DNA of 64,000 bases, taken from positions 310,001 to 374,000 of the forward strand of contig NZ_WRPK01000004.1 in assembly GCF_009755815.1 (NCBI RefSeq). The letters run 5' to 3'. A program made the position numbers and the translations under genes. Shown here in pieces: positions 46,026-54,105 of this stretch (position 1 is its first letter; every line of letters starts with the position of its first letter). The DNA is from Flavisphingomonas formosensis (lineage in GTDB: Bacteria; Pseudomonadota; Alphaproteobacteria; Sphingomonadales; Sphingomonadaceae). The notes below the pieces were generated by a model. The model saw nothing but the letters and a program-made list of their open reading frames with translations, was not told the DNA's origin and did not search any database.

Positions 46026-46436
46026 TCAGCAGCGGCTGTTCGAGCGATCGATCGCGCTGCCGGCGAGCGCACCCGCGCCGCCGCCCAGGATCGTGCCCAG
46101 CGTCCGATCGCCATGGCCTGCCACGCCGTTGCCGATCAGGCCGCCGGCTATCGCGCCGATGATCGCGCCGGCAGTGCCGTCGCTGCGGCAGCGATACCGA
46201 TAATGCTGTCGGCCATAATATTGACGATCGCCATAGCCGGCATCGCCATAATAGGAGCGATCGTCATAAGCGTAACGATCATCGTATCGGCCGCTGTCGC
46301 GATATCCATAGGAAGAATAATAGCCGTTATTCCAGCCGCCATAATAGTCCTGCGCATTGGCAGCGGCTGGAATGGCGGCTGCACTGATCGCAGCTGCCAG
46401 GGCCGTCATGGCGATTGTCTTGCGTGCCATCTTCAT
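46026..46436 (-). CDS. Secreted Tyr-rich protein with glycine-zipper 2TM domain
   Basis: 136 aa. Signal peptide (KMARKTIAMTALAAAISAAA), a Tyr/Asp/Arg-rich middle with repeated RYDD/YYGD-type units (about residues 30-80), then a C-terminal glycine zipper (GAIIGAIAGGLIGNGVAGHG, GTILGGGAGALAGSAIDRSN) of the '17 kDa surface antigen' type that inserts in the outer membrane, and a terminal Cys. Two start codons (M1, M3) are possible. Promoter lies in the 193-bp gap to recO. Precise role unknown; likely an outer-membrane structural or stress protein. Confidence 0.82.
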   Translation of the reverse strand: MKMARKTIAMTALAAAISAAAIPAAANAQDYYGGWNNGYYSSYGYRDSGRYDDRYAYDDRSYYGDAGYGDRQYYGRQHYRYRCRSDGTAGAIIGAIAGGLIGNGVAGHGDRTLGTILGGGAGALAGSAIDRSNSRC

Positions 46437-46587
46437 TGTCCTTTCGTCGGCTGTCGGAACCGATGGCCCTTTCTAGGACGGTCGGCATGTGTGGAGACTG
46501 AATGGTTCTGGCAGCCGGGGTTCATTTACATTGGCATCTCCCAACCTTTGACGGGGCGGGCGGATGGAAAATAGCGAAGGGCGGACA

Positions 46588-46618
46588 AGAGCGTTTCCGC
46601 ATCGTTCGGAAAGGTTCT
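46588..46618. repeat. Imperfect palindrome upstream of recO
   Basis: AGAGCGTTTCCG and CGGAAAGGTTCT pair with two mismatches around a 7-base loop, 12 bases before the recO start. It is related to the GGAAA/TTTCC palindrome at 45541. Confidence 0.4.
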
Positions 46619-46629
46619 AGACGGCATCC

Positions 46630-47361
46630 ATGCATATCGCCGCCCACGCCATCGTCTGCGCGGTCCTGCCGCATGGCGAGCATGGTGCGATCGCCCGGCT
46701 GATGACGCCGGAGGACGGCCTTCAGCCCGGCTATGTTCGAGGCGGCCGTTCGCGGCGGCTGCGCCCGGTGCTGCTGCCCGGCAACGTCGTCGCCGCGGAA
46801 TTCCGCGCCCGCACGGAAGACCAGCTGGCCGGCCTCACCGTCGAACTGGTCCACAGCCGTGGTCCGCTGCTCGGCGAGGCGTTGGCTGCGGCTGCGATCG
46901 ACTGGGCCACAGCGCTGAGCGCCGCGGCGCTGCCGGAGGGGCTGCCGGCTCCCCGTCTGTATGAAGCACTGGACGGTCTGCTCGGTGCGATAGAGCATGC
47001 TCCGAGCGCAAGGGGGTGGACGGCGGCGCTGGTCCGCTACGAGCTTCTGCTGCTCGCGGAGCTCGGTTTCGGACTCGATCTGTCGCAATGCGTCGCGACC
47101 GGCGCGAGCGAAGATCTCGCCTTCGTCAGCCCCAGAAGCGCGGGTGCGGTCAGCCGTGCCGCCGGAGAGGCCTATGCGGCGCGCCTGCTGCGATTGCCTC
47201 CCTTTTTGCGCGATGGCGGCGAGGCGGAGTGGCCCGATCTGCTGGATGGCCTGCGCCTCACCGGCTTCTTCCTCGATCGCGACGTGCTCACCGATCGCAA
47301 GCAGGCGGTGCTCGCTGCGCGCGAGCGTCTGGTGCAGCGGCTTCGCCGCGTGACGAACTGA
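46630..47361 (+). CDS. recO: DNA repair protein RecO
   Basis: Mediator that loads RecA onto SSB-coated single strands with RecR. 243 aa: N-terminal OB-fold ([40 protein letters not shown]) and a helical C-terminal domain ([33 protein letters not shown]). The zinc-binding cysteine cluster seen in some RecO proteins is reduced to a single Cys (QCVATG), as in many alphaproteobacteria. Followed by leuB after 84 bases. Confidence 0.94.
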   Translation: MHIAAHAIVCAVLPHGEHGAIARLMTPEDGLQPGYVRGGRSRRLRPVLLPGNVVAAEFRARTEDQLAGLTVELVHSRGPLLGEALAAAAIDWATALSAAALPEGLPAPRLYEALDGLLGAIEHAPSARGWTAALVRYELLLLAELGFGLDLSQCVATGASEDLAFVSPRSAGAVSRAAGEAYAARLLRLPPFLRDGGEAEWPDLLDGLRLTGFFLDRDVLTDRKQAVLAARERLVQRLRRVTN

Positions 47362-47445
47362 TCGGCGGATTGATCGGGCAGGGGCTTGCCCCTGTCGTCC
47401 CGCCTGTGCATGAGCGCCGCTGCATCTGGATGAAGGGGAGACACC

Positions 47446-48495
47446 ATGGCGCTCATTGCCTTGCTGCCGGGAGACGGAATCGGACCGGAGGTCGTGGAGC
47501 AGGCGGTGCGCGTGCTCGCCGCGGCCGGCGCCGAGGGGCTCGCCTATGAGGAGGCTCTGGTCGGTGGCGCGGCTTACAAGGCAGAGGGTCATCCGCTGCC
47601 GGAAAAGACGCTGGACGTCGCGCGCCGCGCCGACGCCATATTGTTCGGCGCGGTCGGCGATCCCGATTGCGACGCGCTGGAGCGGCATTTGCGGCCCGAA
47701 CAGGCGATCCTCGGTCTGCGCAGGGCGCTCGGCCTTTTTGCCAATCTCCGTCCCGCCAAGCTCTTTCCAGAACTGGCGGACGCCTCCGCGCTGCGCCCCG
47801 AAGTCGCCACCGCGATCGATCTGGTGATCGTGCGTGAGCTGACCGGCGACGTCTATTTCGGCCAGCCGCGCGGCCTCCGCAAGACGGAGGCGGGGTTGCG
47901 CGAAGGCTTCGATACGATGCGCTATGACGAGGCGGAGATCGCCCGCATCGCCCGCGTCGGCTTCGAGACGGCGCGAGCCCGCCGGGGCAAGCTCTGCTCG
48001 GTGGACAAGGCCAACGTGCTGGAAACCTCGCAGCTCTGGCGCGACGTGGTGATCGAGGTTTCCGCCGACTATCCCGATGTCGCGCTGAGCCACATGTATG
48101 TCGACAATGCCGCGATGCAGCTGGTGCGTAATCCCGGCCAGTTCGACGTGGTCGTCACCGGCAATCTGTTCGGCGACATCCTGTCGGATCAGGCCAGCAT
48201 GTGCGCCGGTTCGATCGGCATGCTGCCCTCAGCCTCGCTCGATTCGGGTAAGAAGGGCCTCTATGAGCCGATCCACGGTTCGGCGCCGGACATCGCTGGC
48301 GAGGGCAAGGCCAATCCGCTGGCGACCATCCTGTCGGCCGCGATGATGCTGCGCTATTCGTTGGATCAGGCTGCGGTTGCGGATCGGATCGAGGCGGCCG
48401 TCGCCCGCGCTCTCGCCAATGGCGCACGCTCGCCAGACCTCGGCGGCGGCATGACGACCGCCGCGATGGGCGATGCGGTGATCGCCGCGCTCTGA
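47446..48495 (+). CDS. leuB: 3-isopropylmalate dehydrogenase
   Basis: Leucine biosynthesis: oxidative decarboxylation of 3-isopropylmalate with NAD. 349 aa, normal. [53 protein letters not shown], metal/substrate region [37 protein letters not shown], and [19 protein letters not shown]. leuC/leuD are not adjacent. The leader (47379-47394) holds a short CAGGGGC-TT-GCCCCTG hairpin, but I see no leucine-rich attenuator peptide. Confidence 0.97.
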   Translation: MALIALLPGDGIGPEVVEQAVRVLAAAGAEGLAYEEALVGGAAYKAEGHPLPEKTLDVARRADAILFGAVGDPDCDALERHLRPEQAILGLRRALGLFANLRPAKLFPELADASALRPEVATAIDLVIVRELTGDVYFGQPRGLRKTEAGLREGFDTMRYDEAEIARIARVGFETARARRGKLCSVDKANVLETSQLWRDVVIEVSADYPDVALSHMYVDNAAMQLVRNPGQFDVVVTGNLFGDILSDQASMCAGSIGMLPSASLDSGKKGLYEPIHGSAPDIAGEGKANPLATILSAAMMLRYSLDQAAVADRIEAAVARALANGARSPDLGGGMTTAAMGDAVIAAL

Positions 48496-48586
48496 AGCCC
48501 CTCCCTTTCGGTGACGATCCCTGCTTGCCGGTCCTGCTCCCCCGAGACTAGACCGGCGTCGGGGAAGACGGGGCGCTGAGGGCTTT

Positions 48587-50527
48587 GTGAAGAATCTGAT
48601 CGTGGCGTGCCTGATGGCGGCGGGCATGGCGATTGTGGCGCCGCCCGCTGTCGCAGAGCCGCCGGCACTGAGCATCTACGGTAATCTGCCCGGCTTCGAG
48701 ATGGCGGCGCTTTCGCCTTCCGGAAAAAAAGATCGCGCTGATCGGCGTCGTCGAGGACAAGCGCCGACTGATCATTCTCGACGAGGACGGCAAAACATTA
48801 TTGGTGTCTGGCGTCGGGAACAACAAGCTGCGCCAGATCCGCTGGGCGGGCGAGGATCAGGTCGTCGTCTGGGTGAGCGCTACCACCAGCCTCGGCATCG
48901 GTTTCACGGCCGATAAGGTGGAGCTGTCGAACGCGCTCGTCATTCCGGTGGACGGCCGTAAGGGTTGGACGGTGTTCGGGGGCAAGGGATCGATCACCGG
49001 CGGCGTACGCGGCTTTTACGGCATCGAGCAGCATGACGGGCGCTGGTATGGGTATTTCGGCGGCATCACGCTGGAGCAGGATCGCGGCTCCGCCTATTTG
49101 GGGGACACCAGCGCGGAACTTTACGAGGTGGATATGGCCGATGGCCGCATCCGCCGGATCGCGCGCCGCGCGGATAGCACCATCGACAGGGACTGGCTGA
49201 TCAATCCGGATGGCACGGTCGCCGCCTCGCTGGATTTCATGTCCAAGGATGGCAGCTGGAAGATTCGCATGGCACCGGCAAGGAGCTGGCGGCGGGCCGA
49301 AACCCGCTCGGCGGCATCGGCCTGGTGAGCGTCGGCCGCACGCCTGGCATCATCCTTTATGTCCGCACCGACGAGAGTGACGGGACGGAAAGCTGGTTCG
49401 AACTGCCCCAGCAGGGAGGCACCGCGCAGCAGGTGCTCCCGGGAACCGGCGTGCGCCACGCCTATATCGACGATCGCAGCCGCCAGCTCATCGGTTACCG
49501 CAGCAGCGACGACAAGTTCGACAGCGTCTTCTTCGATGCCCAGCGGCGGAAGGTGATGCGGGGCACGCGCAAGGCCTTTCCCGGTCTCAATGTCGAGCTG
49601 ATCGACTGGAGCGACGATTTCAACCACCTGCTGGTCCGTACGGACGGCACCGGCGACCCTGGCACCTGGTGGCTGGTCGACATCAAGACCGGCAGTGCGA
49701 CGGATATCGGCGTTTCCTACACCATCCCTAGCAAGGAGGTCGGCCCGGTGAGCACGATCGCCTACAAGGCACGGGATGGCCTGGCCATGTCCGGCGTGCT
49801 CACATTGCCGCCCGGCCGCGATCCGAAGAATCTGCCGGTGGTGATGCTTCCGCACGGCGGCCCGGCCTCGCGGGACTATGCCGAATTCGATTGGTGGGCG
49901 CAGGCGTTCGCCTCGCGCGGCTATGCGGTGTTCCAGCCCAATTTCCGCGGCTCTACCGGCTTCGATGCGGCTTTCCAGAGGGCGGGCCATGGCGAGTGGG
50001 GCCGCAAGATGCAGACTGACATTTCCGATGGCCTGGGCGAGCTGGTTCGGCTGGGCATCGTCGATCCCAAGCGCGCCTGCATCATGGGAGCCAGCTATGG
50101 CGGCTATGCGGCTTTGGCCGGCGTGACGCTGCAGCATGGGCTGTATCGCTGCGCGGTTGCCGTGGCGGGGATAAGCGACGTTCTTGCCCTTTATCGGACA
50201 GACGTGGCGGAAAGTGGCGGGGATCAGACGATGATCCGCGCGCTCAAGGACGAGATCGGTTCGGGCAGGGATCTGAAACTCGTGTCGCCTGTCAATTTCG
50301 CAGGCAAGGCCGATGCGCCGGTGCTGCTGATCCATGGCAAGGACGACACCGTCGTCGCCTATTCGCAGAGCCAGGCGATGGAGAGCGCGCTGCGCAGGGC
50401 CAGCAAACCGGTCGAGTTCATCACATTGCCTGGCGAAGATCATTGGCTTTCGCGCGGCACGACACGGCTCCGCATGCTCGAATCCGCGTTGACGTTCGTG
50501 CAGCGATATAATCCGCCGGACAAATAG
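48587..50527 (+). pseudogene. S9-family prolyl oligopeptidase, disrupted by two compensating frameshifts
   Basis: Reading across three frame segments gives one S9 peptidase of about 645 residues: signal peptide and start of propeller (48587 to about 48730, MKNLIVACLMAAGMAIVA), the middle of the beta-propeller (about 48731-49270, beginning KIALIGVVEDKRR), and the rest with the alpha/beta-hydrolase domain (about 49271-50527). The catalytic motifs are intact: IMGASYGGYAA (Ser), HGKDDTVV (Asp), EDHWLS (His), with LPHGGPASRDY. The first break is an A7 run at 48724-48730 where six A would restore frame; the second is one base missing near 49269-49270. Net shift is zero. Either a pseudogene or two sequence errors. 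An intact paralogue lies at 58885. Confidence 0.85.
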
Positions 50528-50530
50528 CGC

Positions 50531-50614
50531 GAGGCAGGGGCAGCCGCCGTTCCGCGAGGCTGCGCCACGGCCCCGCAGCAGGACCACAGGCTGCGGTTGA
50601 CGTGCCCCTGCCTT
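50531..50614 (+). ncRNA. Structured leader upstream of metZ (candidate cis-regulatory RNA)
   Basis: GAGGCAGGGGCA (50531-50542) can pair with TGCCCCTGCCTT (50603-50614; 11 Watson-Crick pairs plus one G-T), enclosing an internal CCGCAG/CTGCGG hairpin (50573-50578 with 50591-50596) and an alternative CAGCC/GGCTG stem (50541-50545 with 50558-50562) that competes with the outer stem. It fills the gap before metZ. It does not match the SAM-II consensus I know. It may instead be a terminator of the upstream gene, but it lacks a T-tract. Confidence 0.35.
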
Positions 50615-50635
50615 CGGCTGCAAAGCGTCGCCACG

Positions 50636-51844
50636 ATGAAAAAGCACACTGGCCAGGATCGCAGCATCACCCAGACTTGGCGCCCCGCCACACAGGCGGT
50701 GCGGGGCGGCACGGTCCGCTCCCATTTTGGCGAGACCAGCGAGGCCATCTACCTGACCTCCGGTTACGCTTATGATTGCGCGGCTGACGCTGCTGCACGC
50801 TTCGCGGGCGAGCAGGTTGGGATGACATATTCGCGCCTGCAAAATCCCTCGGTCGAGATGCTCGAGCAGCGGATCGCGCTGCTGGAGGGCGCCGAGGCGG
50901 CGCGCTGCACAGCCTCGGGCATGGCGGCGATGACGGCGGTGTTGCTCTGCCAGCTCAGCCAGGGCGATCATCTCGTCGCCGGCCGCGCGGCTTTCGGCTC
51001 CTGCCGCTGGCTTACCGACACGCTGCTGCCGCGATTCGGCATCGAGACGACGATCGTCGACGGCCGGGATCCCGATCAGTGGAAGGCTGCGATCCGGCCG
51101 AACACCAAGGTCTTCTTCTTCGAGACGCCGGCCAATCCGACGCTTGACATCGTCGATCTCGCGGCGGTGTGCGGCATCGCCCGCGAAGCGGGGATCACCA
51201 CGGTCGTCGACAACGCCTTCGCCACGCCTCTCTTGCAGAAGCCGCTGGACTATGGCGCCGACATCGTCGCCTATTCTGCGACCAAGATGATGGACGGGCA
51301 GGGGCGCGTGCTGGCCGGCGCGGTATGCGGCACGCAGGAGTTCATCGAGAAGACCTTCCTCGCCTTCACCCGCAACACCGGCCCGACCTTGAGCGCGTTC
51401 AATGCCTGGGTGGTGCTGAAGGGGCTGGAAACGCTGGACCTGCGCATCCGCCGCCAGAGCGAAAACGCGCTGAAGGTCGCCCGCTTCCTCGAGCCGCGTG
51501 TGCCGACGCTGCTCTATCCGGGGCTGGCCAGCCATCCGCAGCACGAATTGGCGATGCGTCAGATGGATGCCGGTGGCACCATCCTCTCGCTCTATCTCGA
51601 TGGTGGCCGCACGCAGGCACACGGTCTGCTGGACGCTCTCCAGCTCGTCGACATTTCCAACAATATCGGCGATTCCCGTTCGCTCATGACTCATCCCGCG
51701 TCGACCACGCACGCCGGACTCAGCGCGGAGGTGCGCGAATCGATGGGGGTGACGGAGGGCATGCTGCGGCTCAATGTCGGCCTTGAGCATCCGGACGACG
51801 TGATCGAGGATTTCGATCGCGCGCTGAAGGCGGTCGGGCTGTGA
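50636..51844 (+). CDS. metZ: O-succinylhomoserine sulfhydrylase (MetZ)
   Basis: PLP enzyme making homocysteine directly from O-succinylhomoserine and sulfide, for methionine synthesis. 402 aa. Cys/Met-metabolism PLP family signatures: TSGYAYDCAADAAARFAGEQ, YSRLQNPSVEMLEQRIALLE, DNAFATPLLQKPLDYGADIV, and PLP lysine in YSATKMMDGQGRVLAGAV; C-terminal SLMTHPASTTHAGL. ATG 50636 is chosen since upstream codons run into the leader. The stop overlaps apaG by one base (TGATG). A structured leader precedes it. Confidence 0.94.
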   Translation: MKKHTGQDRSITQTWRPATQAVRGGTVRSHFGETSEAIYLTSGYAYDCAADAAARFAGEQVGMTYSRLQNPSVEMLEQRIALLEGAEAARCTASGMAAMTAVLLCQLSQGDHLVAGRAAFGSCRWLTDTLLPRFGIETTIVDGRDPDQWKAAIRPNTKVFFFETPANPTLDIVDLAAVCGIAREAGITTVVDNAFATPLLQKPLDYGADIVAYSATKMMDGQGRVLAGAVCGTQEFIEKTFLAFTRNTGPTLSAFNAWVVLKGLETLDLRIRRQSENALKVARFLEPRVPTLLYPGLASHPQHELAMRQMDAGGTILSLYLDGGRTQAHGLLDALQLVDISNNIGDSRSLMTHPASTTHAGLSAEVRESMGVTEGMLRLNVGLEHPDDVIEDFDRALKAVGL

Positions 51845-52242
51845 TGAAAGCGCTATTCCCGCATGTGGCGACCACGCGCGGGGTGACGGTGCGCGTGTCG
51901 GTGAGTTTCCTGCCGGAGCAGTCGGAACCGGCCAAGGGTCGTTGGTTCTGGGCCTATCATGTCCGTATCGAGAATGAGGGCAAGCAGGCGGTACAGCTGC
52001 TGACCCGCCATTGGTTGATCGTGGATGGCCGCGGCGGCAAGCATGAGGTGCAGGGGGAGGGCGTGGTCGGTGAGCAGCCGGTAGTCGAGCCCGGTGGCTC
52101 GTTCGATTATGTGTCCGGTTGCCCGCTTCACACCCCCACGGGGGCGATGGAGGGAAGTTATCGCATGGTCGGCGAGGACGGGACGAGCTTCGATGTCGCC
52201 ATTCCGCGCTTCCCGCTGATCGCGCCGGCGGTGGCGCAATGA
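51844..52242 (+). CDS. apaG: ApaG domain protein
   Basis: 132-aa fibronectin-III-like beta protein of the ApaG family (CorD in older literature), also present in eukaryotic FBxo3/PolDIP2. Conserved VTVRVSVSFLPEQSEPAKGR, WFWAYHVRIENEGKQAVQLL, RHWLIVDGRGGKHEVQGEGV, VVGEQPVVEPGGSFDYVSGC and PTGAMEGSYRMV. Linked in other bacteria to magnesium/cobalt phenotypes and dinucleotide binding, but no clear function. Coupled to metZ upstream and to the LysR gene downstream (ATGA). Confidence 0.95.
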   Translation: MKALFPHVATTRGVTVRVSVSFLPEQSEPAKGRWFWAYHVRIENEGKQAVQLLTRHWLIVDGRGGKHEVQGEGVVGEQPVVEPGGSFDYVSGCPLHTPTGAMEGSYRMVGEDGTSFDVAIPRFPLIAPAVAQ

Positions 52243-53036
52243 AGCGTACGCATCTGCCGCTCAACGGCCTGCGCGTGCTCGATGCCGCCGCCCGGCATCT
52301 CTCCTTCACCCGCGCCGCGGACGAACTGGCGGTGACGCCGGCCGCGGTTGGCCAGCAGATCCGTGCGTTGGAGGATACGCTCGGCGTCGTACTGTTCCGC
52401 CGCACCGCCAAAGGGCTGGAACTGACGCCTGAAGCCGAGGCCGGCCTGGATGCGCTGCGTGCTGGCTTCCTCCAGTTCGAGGAGGCGGTTCGAGCGATGC
52501 AGGCGGGGCAGAGCTCGAAAAGCCTTACCATCGCTGCGCCGCGCGATTTCACCGCCAAGTGGCTCGCGCCGCGCCTCGCCGAATATGGCCGTTCCGATGG
52601 CGAACTGCGCTTCGTGCTGCTGTCCGCCGACGAGGAACTGGATTTCACCCAGGCGAATCTCGACGTGGCGATCCGCCTCGCCGACGGTCCGGGCGAGCAT
52701 GAGGGCATCAAGCTGGCGGAAGGCGGGTTCGTCACGGTCGGCCTGCCTGACGGGCCGGCTGGCATGATCTCCTGGCCCGGTTGCCCTTCCGATGCGGAAT
52801 CGGTGCCGGTGCTGAGCGTTGCCGACGCTGGCCTCGCCATCGATGCCGCTGCCAGCGGCTTCGGGCGCGCGGCGGTTCCGACACTGCTTGCTGCGGCCGA
52901 TATCGCTTCGGGGCGGATTGCAGCACTGGCCGACGAGCGCAAGGCTGCGCGCGCCTATTGGCTGATCGCGCCGCTACCGCAATGGCGGCAGAAGAAGGTG
53001 AAGGCACTCGTGGCGGCGCTGACCGGCGCTGCCTGA
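52239..53036 (+). CDS. LysR-family transcriptional regulator (GcvA-like)
   Basis: 265 aa. N-terminal HTH with LNGLRVLDAAARHLSFTRAA, DELAVTPAAVGQQIRALEDT and LGVVLFRRTAKGLELTPEAE, the GcvA/AmpR-type subgroup pattern, then a shortened effector-binding domain (SLTIAAPRDFTAKWLAPRLA; DVAIRLADGPGEHEG). It lies in a translationally coupled operon with metZ and apaG (ATGA overlap), which suggests control of sulfur amino acid genes, though LysR regulators usually sit divergently. The protein is shorter than the usual 290-310 residues, mainly in the effector domain. Confidence 0.88.
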   Translation: MKRTHLPLNGLRVLDAAARHLSFTRAADELAVTPAAVGQQIRALEDTLGVVLFRRTAKGLELTPEAEAGLDALRAGFLQFEEAVRAMQAGQSSKSLTIAAPRDFTAKWLAPRLAEYGRSDGELRFVLLSADEELDFTQANLDVAIRLADGPGEHEGIKLAEGGFVTVGLPDGPAGMISWPGCPSDAESVPVLSVADAGLAIDAAASGFGRAAVPTLLAAADIASGRIAALADERKAARAYWLIAPLPQWRQKKVKALVAALTGAA

Positions 53037-53107
53037 CGCGCGTTTGCGATCCTGGCGGCGGCTTGTTCTTACGACATTTATCGGGTCGAACCCACTTCCT
53101 TTTCAAT

Positions 53108-53121
53108 TTACATAAATGTAA
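53108..53121. promoter_or_regulatory. AT-rich palindrome TTACAT-AA-ATGTAA
   Basis: Perfect 6-bp arms around AA in an unusually AT-rich island (about 53086-53130), 30 bases before the small zinc-ribbon-like gene. Could be an operator or promoter element for that gene; binding factor unknown. Confidence 0.4.
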
Positions 53122-53150
53122 GCTAATTCCCTTGCTGACAAGTGGTGGGA

Positions 53151-53321
53151 ATGATGGCCTTTCTTTGCACGGCCTTGGGGCATGCACGCGATCCCGGTCG
53201 TATCCGCCATGACGGACTGGAGTTTCGCACTCACTGCCGGCGTTGCGGTATGGCGCTGGTGCGTGCGCCCGACGGAAAATGGGTGGATGCGGAGTTGGCG
53301 AGGCGATCCGGTCGGCGATAG
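53151..53321 (+). CDS. Small zinc-ribbon-like protein (56 aa)
   Basis: Short reading frame from ATG 53151 (or 53154) to TAG 53321. The peptide has CTALGHARDPGRIRHDGLEF and then HCRRCGMALVRAPDGKWV: Cys6, His11, His28, Cys29 and Cys32 could form one zinc site. It looks like small alphaproteobacterial Cys-x-x-Cys proteins of unknown function. GGTGGGA precedes the start, and an AT-rich region with a palindrome lies upstream, unlike neighbouring non-coding DNA. The composition (Arg/Cys/His-rich, good GC3) supports coding, but no experimental homologue is known to me. Confidence 0.6.
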   Translation: MMAFLCTALGHARDPGRIRHDGLEFRTHCRRCGMALVRAPDGKWVDAELARRSGRR

Positions 53322-53382
53322 GCGCGCGGTCGAGCCAAGAGCTTCGAATATCGAGGAAAAGGCAGGCGCCCTGGGGAAGCGG

Positions 53383-53458
53383 TGGTGGGTCCGCCGGGAT
53401 TCGAACCCGGGACCTCTCGATTAAAAGTCGCTTGCTCTACCGACTGAGCTACGGACCC
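53383..53458 (-). tRNA. tRNA-Lys (anticodon TTT)
   Basis: 76 nt with encoded CCA (53383-53385 on the plus strand as TGG). Acceptor GGGTCCG/CGGACCC, D stem GCTC/GAGC, anticodon loop CTTTTAA, T stem CCGGG/CCCGG with TTCGAAT. The anticodon stem is AGCGA/TCGAG: the two outer pairs (27-43 and 28-42) are A-G and G-A oppositions, not Watson-Crick. Identity is clear despite this. Confidence 0.95.
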
Positions 53459-53507
53459 ACCTCGCTGCGATCGGGTGCGGCGTACCGCCCTGATCGGGTT
53501 GCTTCCC

Positions 53508-54023
53508 CTAGGGAGCGACGCGGTTGCGGTCAACTGGAGATCGCCGGGTCACGCGCGCGAGCAGATGGCGGACGGTGCGATGACCCGCGGGATGGCGCCA
53601 GTGCGGGGCGATGGCGGCCAGCGGCCGGAGCACGAAATCGCGCTCCGCGTAGGATCGATGCGGTATGGTCAGCCGGCCCGGTCCCGAGGAGGTCCAGCGT
53701 CCTCCGCTCCATAGGATGATGTCGAGGTCGATCACGCGCGGCCCCCAGCGCCGGCCGCGTCTGCGGCCGAAATCGTGCTCGATCCGCTTGAGCAGGGTCA
53801 ACAGCGCGTCGGGTTCCAGATCGGTCGCGATCAGGGCGGCGGCGTTGGCGAAAGACCGGCCGGCCGGCCCCAGCGGTGCCGTGGTCAGGATCGGCGAAAT
53901 GGCGAGCACGCTGACGTCTTCCGAGCCTAGCGCGGTCAGCGCCGCATGGATGACGTGGCGTGGTGCGCCGTGCCGACCATGGCGTCGGTTCGATCCCAGC
54001 GCGATCGCAAAATGATATCTCAT
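53508..54023 (-). CDS. folK: 2-amino-4-hydroxy-6-hydroxymethyldihydropteridine diphosphokinase
   Basis: Transfers pyrophosphate from ATP to 6-hydroxymethyl-dihydropterin in folate synthesis. 171 aa. HPPK motifs: AIALGSNRRHGRHGAPRHVI, FANAAALIATDLEPDALLTLL, EHDFGRRRGRRWGPRVIDLD (the catalytic/metal Asp pair DLDIIL) and the later IPHRSYAERDFVLRPLAAIAP. Divergent from the uracil-DNA glycosylase gene. folP/folB are not adjacent. Confidence 0.95.
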   Translation of the reverse strand: MRYHFAIALGSNRRHGRHGAPRHVIHAALTALGSEDVSVLAISPILTTAPLGPAGRSFANAAALIATDLEPDALLTLLKRIEHDFGRRRGRRWGPRVIDLDIILWSGGRWTSSGPGRLTIPHRSYAERDFVLRPLAAIAPHWRHPAGHRTVRHLLARVTRRSPVDRNRVAP

Positions 54024-54105
54024 GATCGCGCTAGACTATGCCTGATGCGGCGAGTCGAGGGGCTTGGTGATGGCCGACCCGCTTTCGATCCTGTAGGCGG
54101 AGCAG

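Noticed and set aside
48724-48731. Programmed -1 ribosomal frameshift at the A7 run
   Set aside because: A -1 shift leads to a stop within a few codons; the needed change is +1, and a second break further on would still interrupt the protein.
50531-50614. metZ leader as a SAM-II or SAH riboswitch
   Set aside because: The conserved loop and pseudoknot sequences of those classes that I know are not present; kept only as an unclassified structured leader.
49121-52942. 1273-codon minus-strand frame spanning the S9 pseudogene, metZ, apaG and lysR
   Set aside because: The translation is low-complexity and spans four genes with well-defined products on the plus strand.
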